From Bombyx mori (Eukaryota > Arthropoda > Insecta > Lepidoptera > Bombycidae), in assembly GCF_030269925.1 (NCBI RefSeq), contig NC_085128.1, forward strand, positions 17,424,501 to 17,488,500: DNA of 64,000 bases, written 5' to 3'. The stretch's first letter is position 1, and each line of letters opens with the position of its first letter. The position numbers and the translations under genes are program-made. Of the stretch, positions 10,500-21,724 are shown in pieces. Under the pieces are notes generated by a model. The model made no database searches. It was not told the DNA's origin and saw only the letters and a program-made list of their open reading frames with translations.

Positions 10500-11370
10500 T
10501 ATTTTATATTTTGTTTCTTTTTACCATTAGTGAATGACCTGGATTCTTGTCTTTTAGCCAAAAATCAATTTATATATTTTATTTTTGCTCTAGTTAAGTC
10601 TTAACACTAAGAGTAAATGAACAAGAAAAATGACCACAAATTCATGATATAAAATGAAACAAGATATGATAAAACTCAATAAAAAACTGGAAATGTATAG
10701 AGACTTATTGACTTTTCGGAAGAATCAGAGGTGTAAAAGCTTAAACTAAAAGGTTAAAAAGTCAGCATTATTTTACATTTAAACTGAAATTAATAGATTT
10801 AAAAATGTTAATTCTGCCACCTATCAATCATGGTTTAAAACGACTACCTATCGTACCGTTTAGCTATAAAGCGAGAAATTACCTACGTAAGTTAATTATA
10901 TATACGGAAGTTATTTCTGAACGTGTATTTGAAGTCTGTATTTCTTTAGAAAAGATCCGGTGAGAAACTTATTCAACGAGCACGTCATACGTCTATAGAA
11001 GGCAACATCTCCATATTTTTTCTTAGGATGGAAAATTGAAACAAAATTGCCGGTCTTGTTGTTTTCCTTTTTGGGGTCCTTCAAAAAATCTACTGAAGTC
11101 TTTTTTTTCCACCATTTCAGTGTTATACTTTTACATTTATCTCATTTCGTTTTTTCTCATTTACAACTTACACTTCTTCACTCCACTTAAATTTTTTCAA
11201 CTATAGTAGATTTTTTTAAACTATCAAAGAAAATAATCATAATGAAAACTTAGTGAAAAGACTGGAATCCAGGGCTCTACAAAAAAATTATAATGACATT
11301 TGACAAACGATTAACTTCACTGTCTTCACTTTGATCTTGGGTTTGACGTTTCTTTCTCGATTTAATACTT
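10500..11370. other. Intergenic, RpS4 upstream region
   Basis: No coding signal. The RpS4 promoter must lie near the right end. Pyrimidine-rich stretches such as tttctttctcg (about 11350-11360) just before the ATG could belong to a 5'-TOP mRNA start, but the transcription start cannot be fixed from sequence alone. Confidence 0.4.
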
Positions 11371-11377
11371 GTCCAAC

Positions 11378-14300
11378 ATGGTGAGTTTGTGTTTCAATAT
11401 TGCCGAAATCAATAAAAATCGCTTAGTGTATAAGGTTTTCATGAAAGTGTAAACCGTGGCTATTTCGTTCAGAGCCTTAAAATTACATTTCGATCCGTAT
11501 TTGTCGTTAAAAACACACACTGTCTGAAAAAGTCGTTGACTAAATATGTCGAAGTCTCTTTAGTTTTATAACAAATTTATCAAGTTAGTAAATAAGTTAC
11601 ATGAATATTACTGTGGTGATAGTTCAGAGAATGCTTGAATAAAGTCAACCTGTCGTTTTTTCACACGACAATTTTACAATTTCACCGTTGTTTTAGGCGC
11701 GAGGCCCTAAGAAGCATTTGAAGCGCTTAAACGCTCCCAAAGCATGGATGTTGGACAAACTTGGCGGTGTGTATGCACCGAGACCGTCAACCGGTCCCCA
11801 CAAGTTGCGCGAGTGCTTGCCCCTGGTGATTTTCCTGAGGAATCGTCTGAAGTATGCTTTGACCGGAAACGAAGTCCTGAAAATTGTGAAACAACGCCTC
11901 ATAAAGGTTGATGGGAAAGTTAGGACTGACCCTACTTATCCTGCTGGATTTATGGGTGAGTTATTCTTAAACTTGTCATTTTATCAAAGAGTTAAAAAAA
12001 TAAACATTACATTATGAAATATTTGAAATTTAACTAATTTCTTCATTTCTCTTTCCTATTAATCTCTGCTGGGGTGTAGGGCTCAAATCTAATTCTCTCA
12101 TTTGCATCTGTAATAAATAATAAACAAGTAATTAATCTGCTGGAACAATATTTGAATAAATAATATTTTTCTGTCCCATTAGCATTTAAAAAACCAAAGG
12201 TAATAATAATAATATCAACAACAATACATTGATTTTATCATATTGGTGATTTTAAACCAATACTCCTACTGGACTGCCAAGACATAAAAAAGAACAAGAT
12301 TAGAGCACTTTCTAAACCTGGAAAAGATAAAGGCAGAGGTCGGAGTAGGGGCAAAAATACATTTTGTAGTTGTTTAATGTGGCTTGATATTTTCTCTTGG
12401 CACAGATGGGACGGTGATACCAACCTATGCCGGCTTACATATGAAGCCTATAAAATCAAAGGCAGCTAAATGCCTTAATGTCGTAAAATGGATTAACAAA
12501 CCAGGAGTGTTGCTAACACTGGCCCTAGCAAAAGCAGTACTTCGATGGATCGGGAGGATCCGTAATGACGTGTTTAGGGCCGATTTTTGTAGTTTACCTG
12601 AATGTTTGAGACTGATTTAGCTGCCTTCGATTTTATAGACCTCATATGCCCTAGTAGTAATTTCATGTATATTTATATATTTTTGCAGTTTAATTTCACA
12701 TTCCTTCATTGTGGAACTCATTTGTTAATACATGCTAAACATATTTTAGTTTATTATTTACATAATAGTTAAAGCTTTTTTTCTTACACTTAACAAATAC
12801 GACTCTTTTTGCATAGATGGGTAGATGAGCTCACAGTCCATAAGGTGTTAAGTGGTTACAGGAGCCCTTAGACATCTACAACATAAATACCACCACCCAC
12901 CTTGAGATATGAGTTCTAAAGTCTTAGTATAGTTACAACAGCTGACCCACCCTTGAAACCGAAATGCATTACTGCTTCACAGTAGAAATAGGCAGGGTGG
13001 TGGTACCTAACTGTATGGACTCCCAAGAGTTCCACCAGTTACCACCAGTTCTTTCATTTAGTAATTTCTATAACATCAGATAATTTTTTCCTTGTTTTTC
13101 AGATGTTGTCTCAATTGAGAAGACTAATGAACTGTTTCGTCTAATCTATGATGTTAAGGGCAGATTCACAATCCACCGTATCACCCCTGAGGAGGCTAAG
13201 GTGAGCTATAAGCTAAATCTAGAGATTGCTAAACCTAAACTATAAGGAAAGGAATATTCAATTTTACAATAAGCCAAAAAACATTTGATATGGTTTATTT
13301 ATATATTGTGTATTTTATTTATATAACTGATAATTAACCTAACCTAATTAATCACTAAGTATTTAAATTAGAAATATACTACACTACCTTTTTGGTTCTT
13401 CTTTTATCAGGGGTATGTGCAACATGTCTTTATTTCATTCATTCTATTTTGTCATATCGACGCTTGAAAGGTAAACGTGACTAAGCGACAATAACTGCTC
13501 TGTACATAAATGATAGGCAAAAACCATATTCGATGCGCAAAAAACATATATTTTTAGATCTATTAAAATAATTTCAATCCTACAGCTAGATCATTAAAAT
13601 AGAATTTTTTCTGGGTATTTCAACTTTAAATTAGTCTACTGTAAAGTTCATGCATTGTCGCTTAGTCATGTTTGCTTTCAAGCGTCGATATTAATGTTTA
13701 TAAACAATCTATTCCATGTTGCTTTTCTCCCCTCTTTTCTTCCACCCACATGTAAATTCATATTTGAAATAACCACTTATACCTGTATTTTAATATCCAA
13801 AATGGCAAAGACTCCTATTTTTTCTTTTGATGGCAGGCTGCCTATGTTTCAATCATTTTGCCTATCAATTTTTTTAAATTTAATAGATTAAGTTTTTGTA
13901 GGAGTAATTAAATTTTTGATTATATGTATGCGTACAATACATATACGCATTGAAAAAAATTCTAATTTTAATAAAACCACAAATAGCATAAAAATTAGAA
14001 AACTATTTCTTCCCTCATGATCATAACGATTATAACCTAAAATAGGATATAAGCCTTGTAAATTTTACATTTGTCACATATATCATGAATTTAAATGACA
14101 GCAAAATTAAATATGTTTTTTGCAGTACAAGTTGTGTAAAGTCAAGCGTGTGGCGACCGGACCTAAGAATGTTCCGTACTTGGTAACGCATGATGGCCGC
14201 ACCATCCGCTATCCAGACCCACTTATCAAAGTCAACGATTCCATCCAGTTAGACATTGCAACTACGAAGATTATGGACTTCATCAAGTTTGAGTCCGGTT

Positions 14301-16488
14301 AGTAAATGTTTTACACAAAAATAAATTAACAGAATTAATATATAATATCAAACTAAGAATTGAAAGTTGATTTTAAAAGGTTAAAGAGCATTTAAATTTT
14401 TAAACAGTAAATGTAAGGTCTAGTACCACTTCTTTTATAAATATACTGAGTGGACTAGTCTTCACAAGTAACCTTACAAACATGAGATATTTGAATTGTA
14501 CCACAGGGAACTTGTGTATGATCACGGGAGGCCGTAACTTGGGGCGCGTGGGCACCATCGTGTCCCGCGAGAGACATCCCGGCTCCTTCGACATTGTGCA
14601 CATCAAGGACTCCACGGGACACACCTTCGCCACGAGGTACCTTGATAATTACTTGAGGAGCGCCAGAACAAAAACCGATAAATCACATTTTGACATTTTC
14701 TTTTTTATAATGCTAATTGGTTGTTCTCGTACATCTTGCTCTTGCTTTGTGGTTAATGTAACCTGGTCGAAAACTGATAAATCCGCTCTAAATCAGTCCG
14801 CGAAATGCCCGGATCTGAACATAAACCGATATTTACGTAAATCGTACTAAACAACGATGGCGATCGGAACAGATACCGATAAATCCCTAACATTTTTCAT
14901 TATTGACTCTTTTGATTGTGTCAAAAACCGATATATCTAATTTCAAGTTTCTCACGACAAAACCATAAACACGGAAAACGGTTTAGCATCTTAAAATCAA
15001 GAAAGACCCATCCCCAGTCAATAGCACCACTTAATGTAAATAAATGCCTAAGTGATTTGAAAAAAGCAGTTGTAAAGTCTTTCATGGTAAAACAATTTGG
15101 TGATGACTGGGAGAAAGATAAAAAAAATTAGTGAAAAAATTGGTAAAAAAATTAGTGAAAATTCCACTGAACCCTGAATACAGAAGCAAGTGTTCCTGAC
15201 AACCATGAAAGACATGATCATGATTCTATTTGCGATGGTCTGGGACCAGAAATAGCCATAATAGTTTAAGTTTTACATTTAACCTAAATTGATCTTTTAA
15301 TTAATTAACGTATGACGTGATTTAAAATAGTTGTTTGATTGGAAACTACCTGACCAGGCATTAGAAACACTGTAGCATGTTCAGCCGCATTTTATCAAGC
15401 CCTCATATTCCTGCCAGCATTTTATCAAATACTCATATATCCTATAGTGTTTTATTAAAAACAATCTATATCAAGTTGGTTTGGTCAATGACTGATAAAT
15501 CCATTTTCTTTTGTTTTACAACTCAACAGGTACTACAGTCATGAATGCAGAATTTAGGTTTCCAAACAGTGATGCTAACAGCAATAGATAGATTTCGTTG
15601 TAACTCTAAATTAGAAAATTATGAACTTGGCCATATTTTTAATTTTTTTCACAAAAATCAAATGTGATTTATTGATTTTTGTTCTGACGTTCCTCACTTC
15701 TAATAGACATACTGACCTCTAACACAAATTATGAAATGTCATACTTTTATTAGTAGACTAGCTGATCCGGCAGACTGACTTCATAGTGCCTTATTCGATA
15801 AATAAAAGATTTTTGTATAAAATAAACTTAAAACAAACAAAAGGAATCCGGTTGATAGGGGGACACATCAAAGGAAAAACAAAATTGTTATTTTTATTTA
15901 GTTCCAAGCATTTTCATATTTATTTACCTTTTAAACCTTCTCTGGACTATCACAAATAATTCAAGACCAAAATTAGCCAAATCGGTCCAGCCGGTCTCAA
16001 GTTTTAGCAAGACTAACGAACAGCAATTCATTTCTATATATATGGATTAGGATTAATTAAATCAAGTCATATTGAATTTATAAGAGGAGGGTACCTGTCA
16101 GTTGAATAAAGAAGTGTTGCAGGAGCAGTGTATTAAAATGATCACTTTTATATCATAAGATATAATGATACTCGAGGTCTTGGTCTACTTGTGTTTATGT
16201 TACTTATGTAGTGTTACTAGTTTCAATCATCCATAATATTACAGTTCTAGGTTAGGATCATACGATATAGAAACCTTTCTTATATTGCATTGGTGGGTGG
16301 ACAGACTGTCCCAGTTATGTTTGTCCCCGGGCTCACACAAGTGCATGTATGTGTGCAGGTTGAACAACGTGTTCATAATCGGCAAGGGCACGAAGGCGTA
16401 CATCTCGCTGCCGCGCGGCAAGGGCATCCGCCTCACCATCGCCGAGGAGCGGGACAAGCGCATCGCAGCCAAGGTCGCCGCGCAGTAG
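11378..16488 (+). CDS. RpS4: 40S ribosomal protein S4 (six exons)
   Basis: Coding exons are 11378-11380 (the ATG alone, donor GTGAGT), 11697-11955, 13103-13200, 14126-14297, 14507-14636 and 16359-16488, all GT-AG with matching phases. They total 263 codons plus TAG, the standard eS4 length. The protein opens [20 protein letters not shown] and contains the S4 RNA-binding region (about residues 42-105), the central KOW-containing S4e domain ([37 protein letters not shown]) and the C-terminal [20 protein letters not shown]. It binds 18S rRNA on the small subunit. An initiator exon of only three coding bases is common in insect ribosomal protein genes and puts regulatory 5' sequence before intron 1. 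AATAAA lies at 16499-16504. Introns 3 and 5 host mobile elements. Unambiguous. Confidence 0.98.
12812..13052 (-). repeat. Bm1 SINE copy in RpS4 intron 2
   Basis: A minus-strand Bm1 body and tail without the tRNA head. It begins with the complement of the catctaagcaat tail and ends near ccaccagtt, 50 bases before the exon 3 acceptor. It differs from the other copies by many substitutions, so it is an old insertion. Confidence 0.85.
13454..13691. mobile_element. MITE with 39-bp terminal inverted repeats in RpS4 intron 3
   Basis: The arms 13454-13492 and 13653-13691 are inverted copies. Both contain ATATCGACGCTTGAAAG followed by ACTAAGCGACAAT, with about four mismatches. They enclose about 160 bases of non-coding AT-rich DNA. 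This is the structure of a non-autonomous DNA transposon. The superfamily is not determined because the target duplication is unclear. Confidence 0.7.
14651..15699. mobile_element. Non-autonomous DNA transposon with ~42-bp TIRs in RpS4 intron 5
   Basis: The left arm (14651-14692) reads ACTTGAGGAGCGCCAGAACA then AAAACCGATAAATCACATTT. The right arm (reverse complement of about 15660-15699) reads AAGTGAGGAACGTCAGAACA then AAAATCAATAAATCACATTT. The motif ACCGATAAATC/ACTGATAAATC recurs inside at several places (about 14770, 14873, 15490), like subterminal transposase-binding repeats. A poor frame at 14916-15131 has no recognisable domain. The element starts only 14 bases after the exon 5 donor of RpS4, so it landed extremely close to the splice site without destroying it. 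Confidence 0.7.
15757..16046 (-). mobile_element. Helitron, family 1 (TC...CTAG ends)
   Basis: On the minus strand it starts TCCATATATATAGAAATGAA and ends in a segment finishing GATCAGCTAG, inserted between A and T as Helitrons do. The internal text (CGGCTGGACCGATTTGGCTA... then CTTGAATTATTTGTGATAGT) matches the copy at 38975-39245. No Rep/helicase gene is present, so it is non-autonomous. It lies in RpS4 intron 5. Confidence 0.7.
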
Positions 16489-16752
16489 GGTTAAGGACAA
16501 TAAACTTTTAAAACTATATACATTGACTTTTATTTATACAAAGCTGTTGTGCGACCGCCATTGTCGAGTGGCCGAGCCAAGCGAATGCTAACTTTAGTCT
16601 GAAACTCGATCGATGGTAATATTCCGTGTAATAGGTACACCTGGTGGTGTGGCGCGTTCTTAGGACGCACGGTAAGGTACGTACTTTTAATACTATACGT
16701 ACTGTATGTAACATACGCTCGTTTTTTAAAAAGTTTTGTTTTGTTGCTTATA

Positions 16753-16980
16753 TGGCCACCCATATACCCAGTGGACGAGCTCACAGCCCACCTGGTGTTA
16801 AGTAGTCACTGGAGCCCATAGACAACTACAGCGTAAATGCCGCCACCTACCTTGAAATATAAGTTCTAAGGTCTCAGTATAGTTAGAATGGCTGCCCCAC
16901 CCTTCAAAACGCATTACTGCTTCACGGCTGAAATAGGCAGGATGGTAGTACCTACCCGTGCGGACTTACAAGACGTCCTA
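16753..16980 (-). repeat. Bm1 SINE copy
   Basis: Minus-strand body and tail, beginning at the complement of the gctgtgagctcgtccac tail and ending near the gtcctacca core boundary. No tRNA head. It lies just downstream of RpS4. Confidence 0.85.
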
Positions 16981-17354
16981 AAATTACGTACGTAAAAAAT
17001 TACGTACCAATAAAACACGTACCTACTGATATCATGATGCTAATTTTTGTTGTGAAGCAACTATGCATTTTAGAGTGAAACAGCTATAACGGCTGTTGCA
17101 CTCTAAATTGAAACACAATTCAATTGAAACTGATTTTATGTCAAGATCCTTTTAAATGTGTCAATTTAATAAAAAATATTAAGTTAATATAATGTAATTG
17201 TACAACCAATAAAACATATTTGCACAAAGAACATTGAACTATTTTATATTCGAATAAATTATTGTTAACACGTTTAAACTGTACTACATGTACATTAGTG
17301 TGTGAGCCACAGCAACGTTTTGCTCCTGAAAATGGAATATATTAAAAAATCGAT

Positions 17355-17500
17355 GTGTGTTTGTAAGTAAGCTTATAGCGTTCTCGATAGCGTAAAAGTT
17401 AATTCCCGTTACATTTGCCGCTAGGGGCGCTGTTCCAACTGCATAGTAGTGTTAACTTTTAGAACTTTAAAAAACTATCACTAAGTACACAGGTGAGCTT
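17355..17500. mobile_element. Degenerate copy of a palindromic MITE
   Basis: Contains tagcgttctcgatagcgtaa at the left and an inverted partner ttaacttttagaactttaaa then actatcactaag at the right, with gccgctaggggcgctgttcc between them. The last segment is the reverse complement of the internal part of the better preserved copy at 21558-21722. The two copies therefore belong to one family and lie in opposite orientation on either side of Prdm13. Confidence 0.6.
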
Positions 17501-17545
17501 CTATTCACCACTAGCAATTATGGACGTGGTCGATTAAAGCTACGC

Positions 17546-17635
17546 GTCCATTGGCCCGCGCCGGACGCACCGCACGCAACGGGTTTTATATTGCAATGTA
17601 TGATTTGTGGTGCGTCCGGCGCGGGCCAATGGACG
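17546..17635. repeat. Perfect 27-bp GC-rich inverted repeat in the Prdm13 3' region
   Basis: CGTCCATTGGCCCGCGCCGG plus ACGCACC at 17546-17572 is exactly the reverse complement of 17609-17635, with a 36-base AT-rich loop. Weaker pairing extends outward on both sides. It lies about 105 bases past the stop codon of Prdm13, so the spliced mRNA may carry it in its 3' UTR as a very stable stem. It could also be a small MITE. Confidence 0.85.
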
Positions 17636-17740
17636 TGTACCTTTTGCACGATCAATTTATAGATTAAAAATGATACTGCAATACTGCAGTTTAGACGGAG
17701 CTTCATAAGGGCGTTTGCACGCGGTCTCTTCCTTCGGACT

Positions 17741-20469
17741 TCACCTGTCGGCCGCGGCGTGCGCGCGCAGGTGTCGCTCGAGGTCGCGGCGCCTGGCCAG
17801 CGCGCGGCCGCACGCGGGGCACACGTGGGCGCCGCCCGCGCTGCCGCCCGTGTGCAGCCTCACGTGCTTGTTCAAGTTGCTCGGATCCCCAAAAGCTCTG
17901 GCGCAGTACCTACACCGTAGCGGCCTGTAACCGGTGTGCGTCCGAATGTGGATCTTTAGACCGTATTTCCTTGAATAGGCTTTCCCGCAGTACACGCATA
18001 CGTGAGCCCCCCGCGATCTGCCCCACTCAGCTGCGATGGCTTCTAGCTCCGCGGGGCCTAGAGCCGGTATGATGGTGGGCGATGGTAGCCGCGAGTAAAC
18101 AGTGAATGCCGATTGACTAGGAGCGCCGAGTCGTTTAGTAATTGTTCGCCAGAAACGCGCGGTGTCTGGCGACGAACAACCCAACAACAGATGAACTTTC
18201 AGTAGGTTGGGGTGCTCGTATTGTGAGTTGCACTCGTGACATACGTATTCATTCTTTCCTGCAATCAAACAACAATCTTAATCAGGATATTTTTAATGTT
18301 ACTGTTAATTTTAATGTGTCTTACATTTTAATTTAGGAAGTTTAAAATACATTTCATGTCATTAAAGTTTCGTACTACTTTTTAATACGGAAGTCACTTT
18401 TTCATTGGCGTACACCGGTCATCCTAGCCCATAAATATAACCTACCTACTAGTAGTAGGACGTCTTGTGAGTTCGCACGGGTAGGTACCACCACCCTGCT
18501 TATTTCTGCCGTGAAGCAACAATGTAATCATTGTACATAAGCTAAAAAAAAACAATTACCGAATATATTCTTGGGCGTCAAGAACGGTACGGCAGCGATC
18601 GCCGACAGCTGCTCGTCGGGCCACAGCAAAAGTTCGTGATGCGGCGGAATATCGGCTTCGATGCGTATTTGCAGCGAGAGGTTCTCCCGACTGACTACAG
18701 ACAGGACTGCGTTCCGCGCGTGGACGTCTGGAGCTAATCGAGCGCCGACTACTAATTTCGCGGCACTTAAACCTCCGACCGGTAATATGAATCCTTCTGC
18801 GTCAGTTTCCATGTAAACCTGCATTTATAAAAAAATACAAATAGAAACACTACCTTATAAAACAATAGCGACCCGCCCTCGCTTCGCTTCGGAAACTGTA
18901 ATTTATTATTCATTTCTCCAGTATTTAATGGTTGTTATTATACATATAAACCTTCCTCTTCAATCACTATATCTATTAAAAAAAACCGCATCAAAATCCG
19001 TTGCGTAGTTTTAAAGATTTAAGCATACATAGGGACAGACAGATATAGGGACAGAGAAAGCGACTTTGTTTTATACTATGTAGTGATACTCCAATGTTTT
19101 TCAATTAAATTCAAATTCACATAAGTTTCGATATATCCATTCGGAAAACAGCTCAAAATTTTTGCTGCTGGTTTCATAATTGTAATTACGAAACAATTGC
19201 AGTAGGCAACGGCTTGTCTGTGCCCCTGGCATTGTTGATGTCCATAAACAATCATGCCTACTTCACATCAGGTATGTATACTCATCTACCTACAAAGGTA
19301 ATAAATAAAAACTGAAAAATTTCCCACAGACACAGCCCACTGAGTTTCTCGCCGCATCTTCTCAGTGGGTCGCATTTCCGATCCGGTGGTAGATTCTGCG
19401 AAGCACTGTACTTGCTAGGGCCATTGTTAGTACCACTCCGGTTTTAGCCCTGTGAGTTCACCTAAATGTAAGGGCGAAGCTGATATAGCCTCTCAAGGCT
19501 ATCAACATAGGTAGGAAAATAAACTTAAAATCCGTCGATTCGGAGCAGCGAAACTCCAAATGTCAAACCTATAGTGCCTTATTCGGCGTCAATTTTGATA
19601 TAGTAACGAAAACTATAAGTACAAGTAGATAGCATACATTTGTGGGCATAACGACCAAGGGAAGATCTTTCACCGAGCGGGTGATATTGCTCGGTAGACC
19701 GACGGTCCAAACATTGTTGTTCGAAACTTGTACCTATTATCTTGCATCTAGCTTATCTTGAAAATGTCGTAAGCGAGATTCAGGCATCTGTCTAATATCT
19801 TACGTTGTATGATGGATACCGCCACACATTCGTTGATCCAACTTAGTTGTAGCGTTGTACAGTTATTGATACTTTAGGGGTTTTGCCAGAGTACGCATTG
19901 ACATATGACGAGCAAGACATTTCAAGTAATGGACGTATTTAATATTTCTCACAGCGGAACGTAGCCATATTAAGCATCCATCATCATCATCTCAACCTCT
20001 GCGCTGTCCACTGCTGAACATAGCCTCTCCAACAGATACAAAACTCTAAATAAACCTAGATATTATAGATATTATTTACTGGTGGTAGGACCTCTTATGA
20101 ATCCGCACGGGTAGGTACCACCACCCTGCCTATTTCAGCCGTGAAGCAGTAATGTGTTTCGGTTTGAAGGGCGGGGCAGCTTTTGTAACTATACTGAGAC
20201 CTTAGAACTCATATCTCAAGGTGGGTGGCGCATTTACGTTGTAGATGTCTATGGGCTCCAGTAACCACTTCACACCAGGTGGGCTGTGAGCTCGTCCACC
20301 CATCTAAGCAATAAAAAAATATATACAAATAAAATAATGTGATAATATCAAAATTGAAACTCACACATCTCTTTACGTCTTCGTCGAGCTCTTTCTCTAG
20401 TTCCGTTGGCGGAAACGCTCGGGAAACCCGACACCGCGACAAACCCACTCGCGACACGACGCGAGACAT
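17741..20469 (-). CDS. Prdm13: PRDM13-type PR-domain zinc-finger transcriptional regulator (three coding exons)
   Basis: Exons 20469-20365 (donor GTGAGT), 18818-18560 (donor GTAATT) and 18258-17741 join in phase to 293 codons plus stop. Exons 1 and 2 give a degenerate PR/SET-like domain (residues about 20-121, ending IEADIPPHHELLLW). Next comes one C2HC-like finger (C128...C149) and three C2H2 fingers at about 209-229, 237-257 and 268-288. The finger text CGKAYSRKYGLKIHIRTHTG, FGDPSNLNKHVRLH and CGRALARRRDLERH is nearly that of vertebrate PRDM13, a repressor that specifies GABAergic and dorsal neural fates. Insect orthologues are also short. The start ATG sits in a short first exon whose first 18 residues are Arg/Ser-rich and not conserved to my knowledge. 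Introns hold Bm1, Helitron and LINE fragments. Confidence 0.88.
18448..18525 (+). repeat. Bm1 SINE core fragment in Prdm13 intron 2
   Basis: Only the central tagtaggacgtcttgtgagt...ctgccgtgaagcaa part of Bm1 is present, in the 301-base intron between the second and third coding exons and ending about 35 bases from the exon 2 donor. Confidence 0.75.
18866..19086 (-). mobile_element. Helitron, family 2, in Prdm13 intron 1
   Basis: On the minus strand it runs from TCACTACATAGTATAAAACA to GAAGCGAAGCGAGGGCGGGT then CGCTAT. The terminal CTAG has mutated to CTAT. It is nearly identical through the body to the copy at 60781-60998. Non-autonomous, no open frame. Confidence 0.65.
19200..19310 (+). mobile_element. 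CR1-type LINE 3' tail fragment
   Basis: Contains ctgtgcccctggcattgttg and the terminal tctacctacaaaggtaataa, the same 3' end family as at 36220-36350. It lies in Prdm13 intron 1. Confidence 0.6.
19318..19520 (+). mobile_element. Jockey-type LINE/SINE 3' end fragment
   Basis: Contains cagcccactgagtttctcgc, tccgatccggtggtagattc and the tagcctctcaaggctatcaa end, followed by gtaggaaaa. This is the common 3' module present about a dozen times in the window. It lies in Prdm13 intron 1. Confidence 0.7.
19660..19815 (+). repeat. Unclassified interspersed repeat, copy 1
   Basis: About 150 bases (gaccgacggtccaaacattg ... gtcgtaagcgagattcaggc ... gttgtatgatg) reappear inverted at 43045-43197 with scattered differences. 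No coding capacity and no clear TIR. It lies in Prdm13 intron 1. The family is not recognised. Confidence 0.6.
20077..20317 (+). repeat. Bm1 SINE copy in Prdm13 intron 1
   Basis: Headless Bm1 from tactggtggtaggacctctt to the tctaagcaataaaaaaa tail. Its 3' tail lies about 48 bases from the exon 1 donor of Prdm13. Confidence 0.9.
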
Positions 20470-20944
20470 TTCCCTTGACGTTTATTAATTAACAATTTAA
20501 TTAAATTAATAAAAAAAAAACATTAATTTTTAGACGTAAAAAAGATTAAAACTGTTAGTTGCACTCGTTTTTTGGACGAATTAATTTTGGCGTTTAGTTT
20601 TTTTAGTTAAATTTTCCGCACCTGTTGCGTAGGCGCAAGTGCAGATCTAACTGTGATTAATTTAGGGGTGTTTTCTAGTTTTATAGTCGAGAGGGCAGAG
20701 GGCGGAGTGCGGTAGGATCACTCCGAAAATCAGCGTGACACCCTCCGCAAATCGGTCAGTGATTAAACTATTGTTATCGGATGCTGGCTGGGGATGTTAT
20801 TTTTTTTACCAAAGTACAATATTGTGGTAAATACTCTTAAGTTTTGGGAGAGCTCTTGAGGTGGTAGGAATGTTAATTCCAGATGATATTCTTAGTTGAG
20901 ATGTAAATAGTTCTTGGTAAGTCGTACTCACCAAGAGCTAAAGT

Positions 20945-21100
20945 GTATGCGTTTCGGTTTGAAGGGTGGGGCAGCCGTTGTAACTATACTTAGACCTTAG
21001 AACTCATAGCTCAAGGTGGGTGGCGCATTTACGTCGTAGATGGCTATAGGCTCCAGTAACCACTTAATACCAGGTGGGCACCTAAACAATAAAAAAAAAG
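20945..21100 (+). repeat. Bm1 SINE, 3' half
   Basis: Begins at gcgtttcggtttgaagggtg and ends in a poly-A after a short deletion in the tail (caggtgggcacctaaac). It lies about 480 bases upstream of the Prdm13 start codon. Confidence 0.85.
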
Positions 21101-21557
21101 CTTGACGTGTTGGAGGCTGTTCTGATGTTTCGACCTGGTTCAGAGTTTTTGTGTTGTAGTTAACCGCTCCCAAAGGTGAATCGTAAACAAAAAGTTAAAT
21201 CAAAAATTGTAGTAGGCTAAGGATAAATGACGTTTTGTAGCTCATATTTCGTGATCATACAGTTCATCACGCACTGCGTAATCTGCGCGGAAAATTTTAT
21301 ACAATACATTACAATCTCAGTGTCGTGGCGTGCAACCTCTTTGACAAGACATAAGACCTATAATGACTAGACATAGACAGACTAAGACAGAGATTTGAAA
21401 ATAATTCGAAAAGAAATGGAACGAGCGCGTACGTGACCACCGGACGGCAGTACATTTTTTGACTTCTGAGAAGACAGACATATAAAAAGACGAAAAAGAA
21501 CGAACTGACCGTTCTTATATAAGGTGTTCAAGTGACCTTCGACCGTTCACTCAGTAT

Positions 21558-21722
21558 GCTTAGTGCGAGTTTTTTAACGCTCTCGATAGTGTAAAAGTTA
21601 GCCCTATTTAGTATGCAGTTGGAAAAGCGCCCCTAACAGCAAACGTAGGCAAACGATCCCATTCCTTACAAATATGAGCTAACTTTTACGCTATTGACAA
21701 CGTTAAAAAACTCGCACTAAGC
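21558..21722. mobile_element. Palindromic MITE with 45-bp terminal inverted repeats
   Basis: The arms 21558-21602 and 21678-21722 are inverted copies with four mismatches, starting GCTTAGTGCGAGTTTTTTAA. The 75-base interior contains gcccctaacagcaaacg. The transcript could fold into one long hairpin. The partner copy lies at 17355-17500. Confidence 0.8.
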
Positions 21723-21724
21723 AC

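Noticed and set aside
12384..12620. 78-residue frame in RpS4 intron 2
   Set aside because: Intronic. Its later part is a fragment of a LINE 3' module (ctaacactggccctagcaaa), not a host gene.
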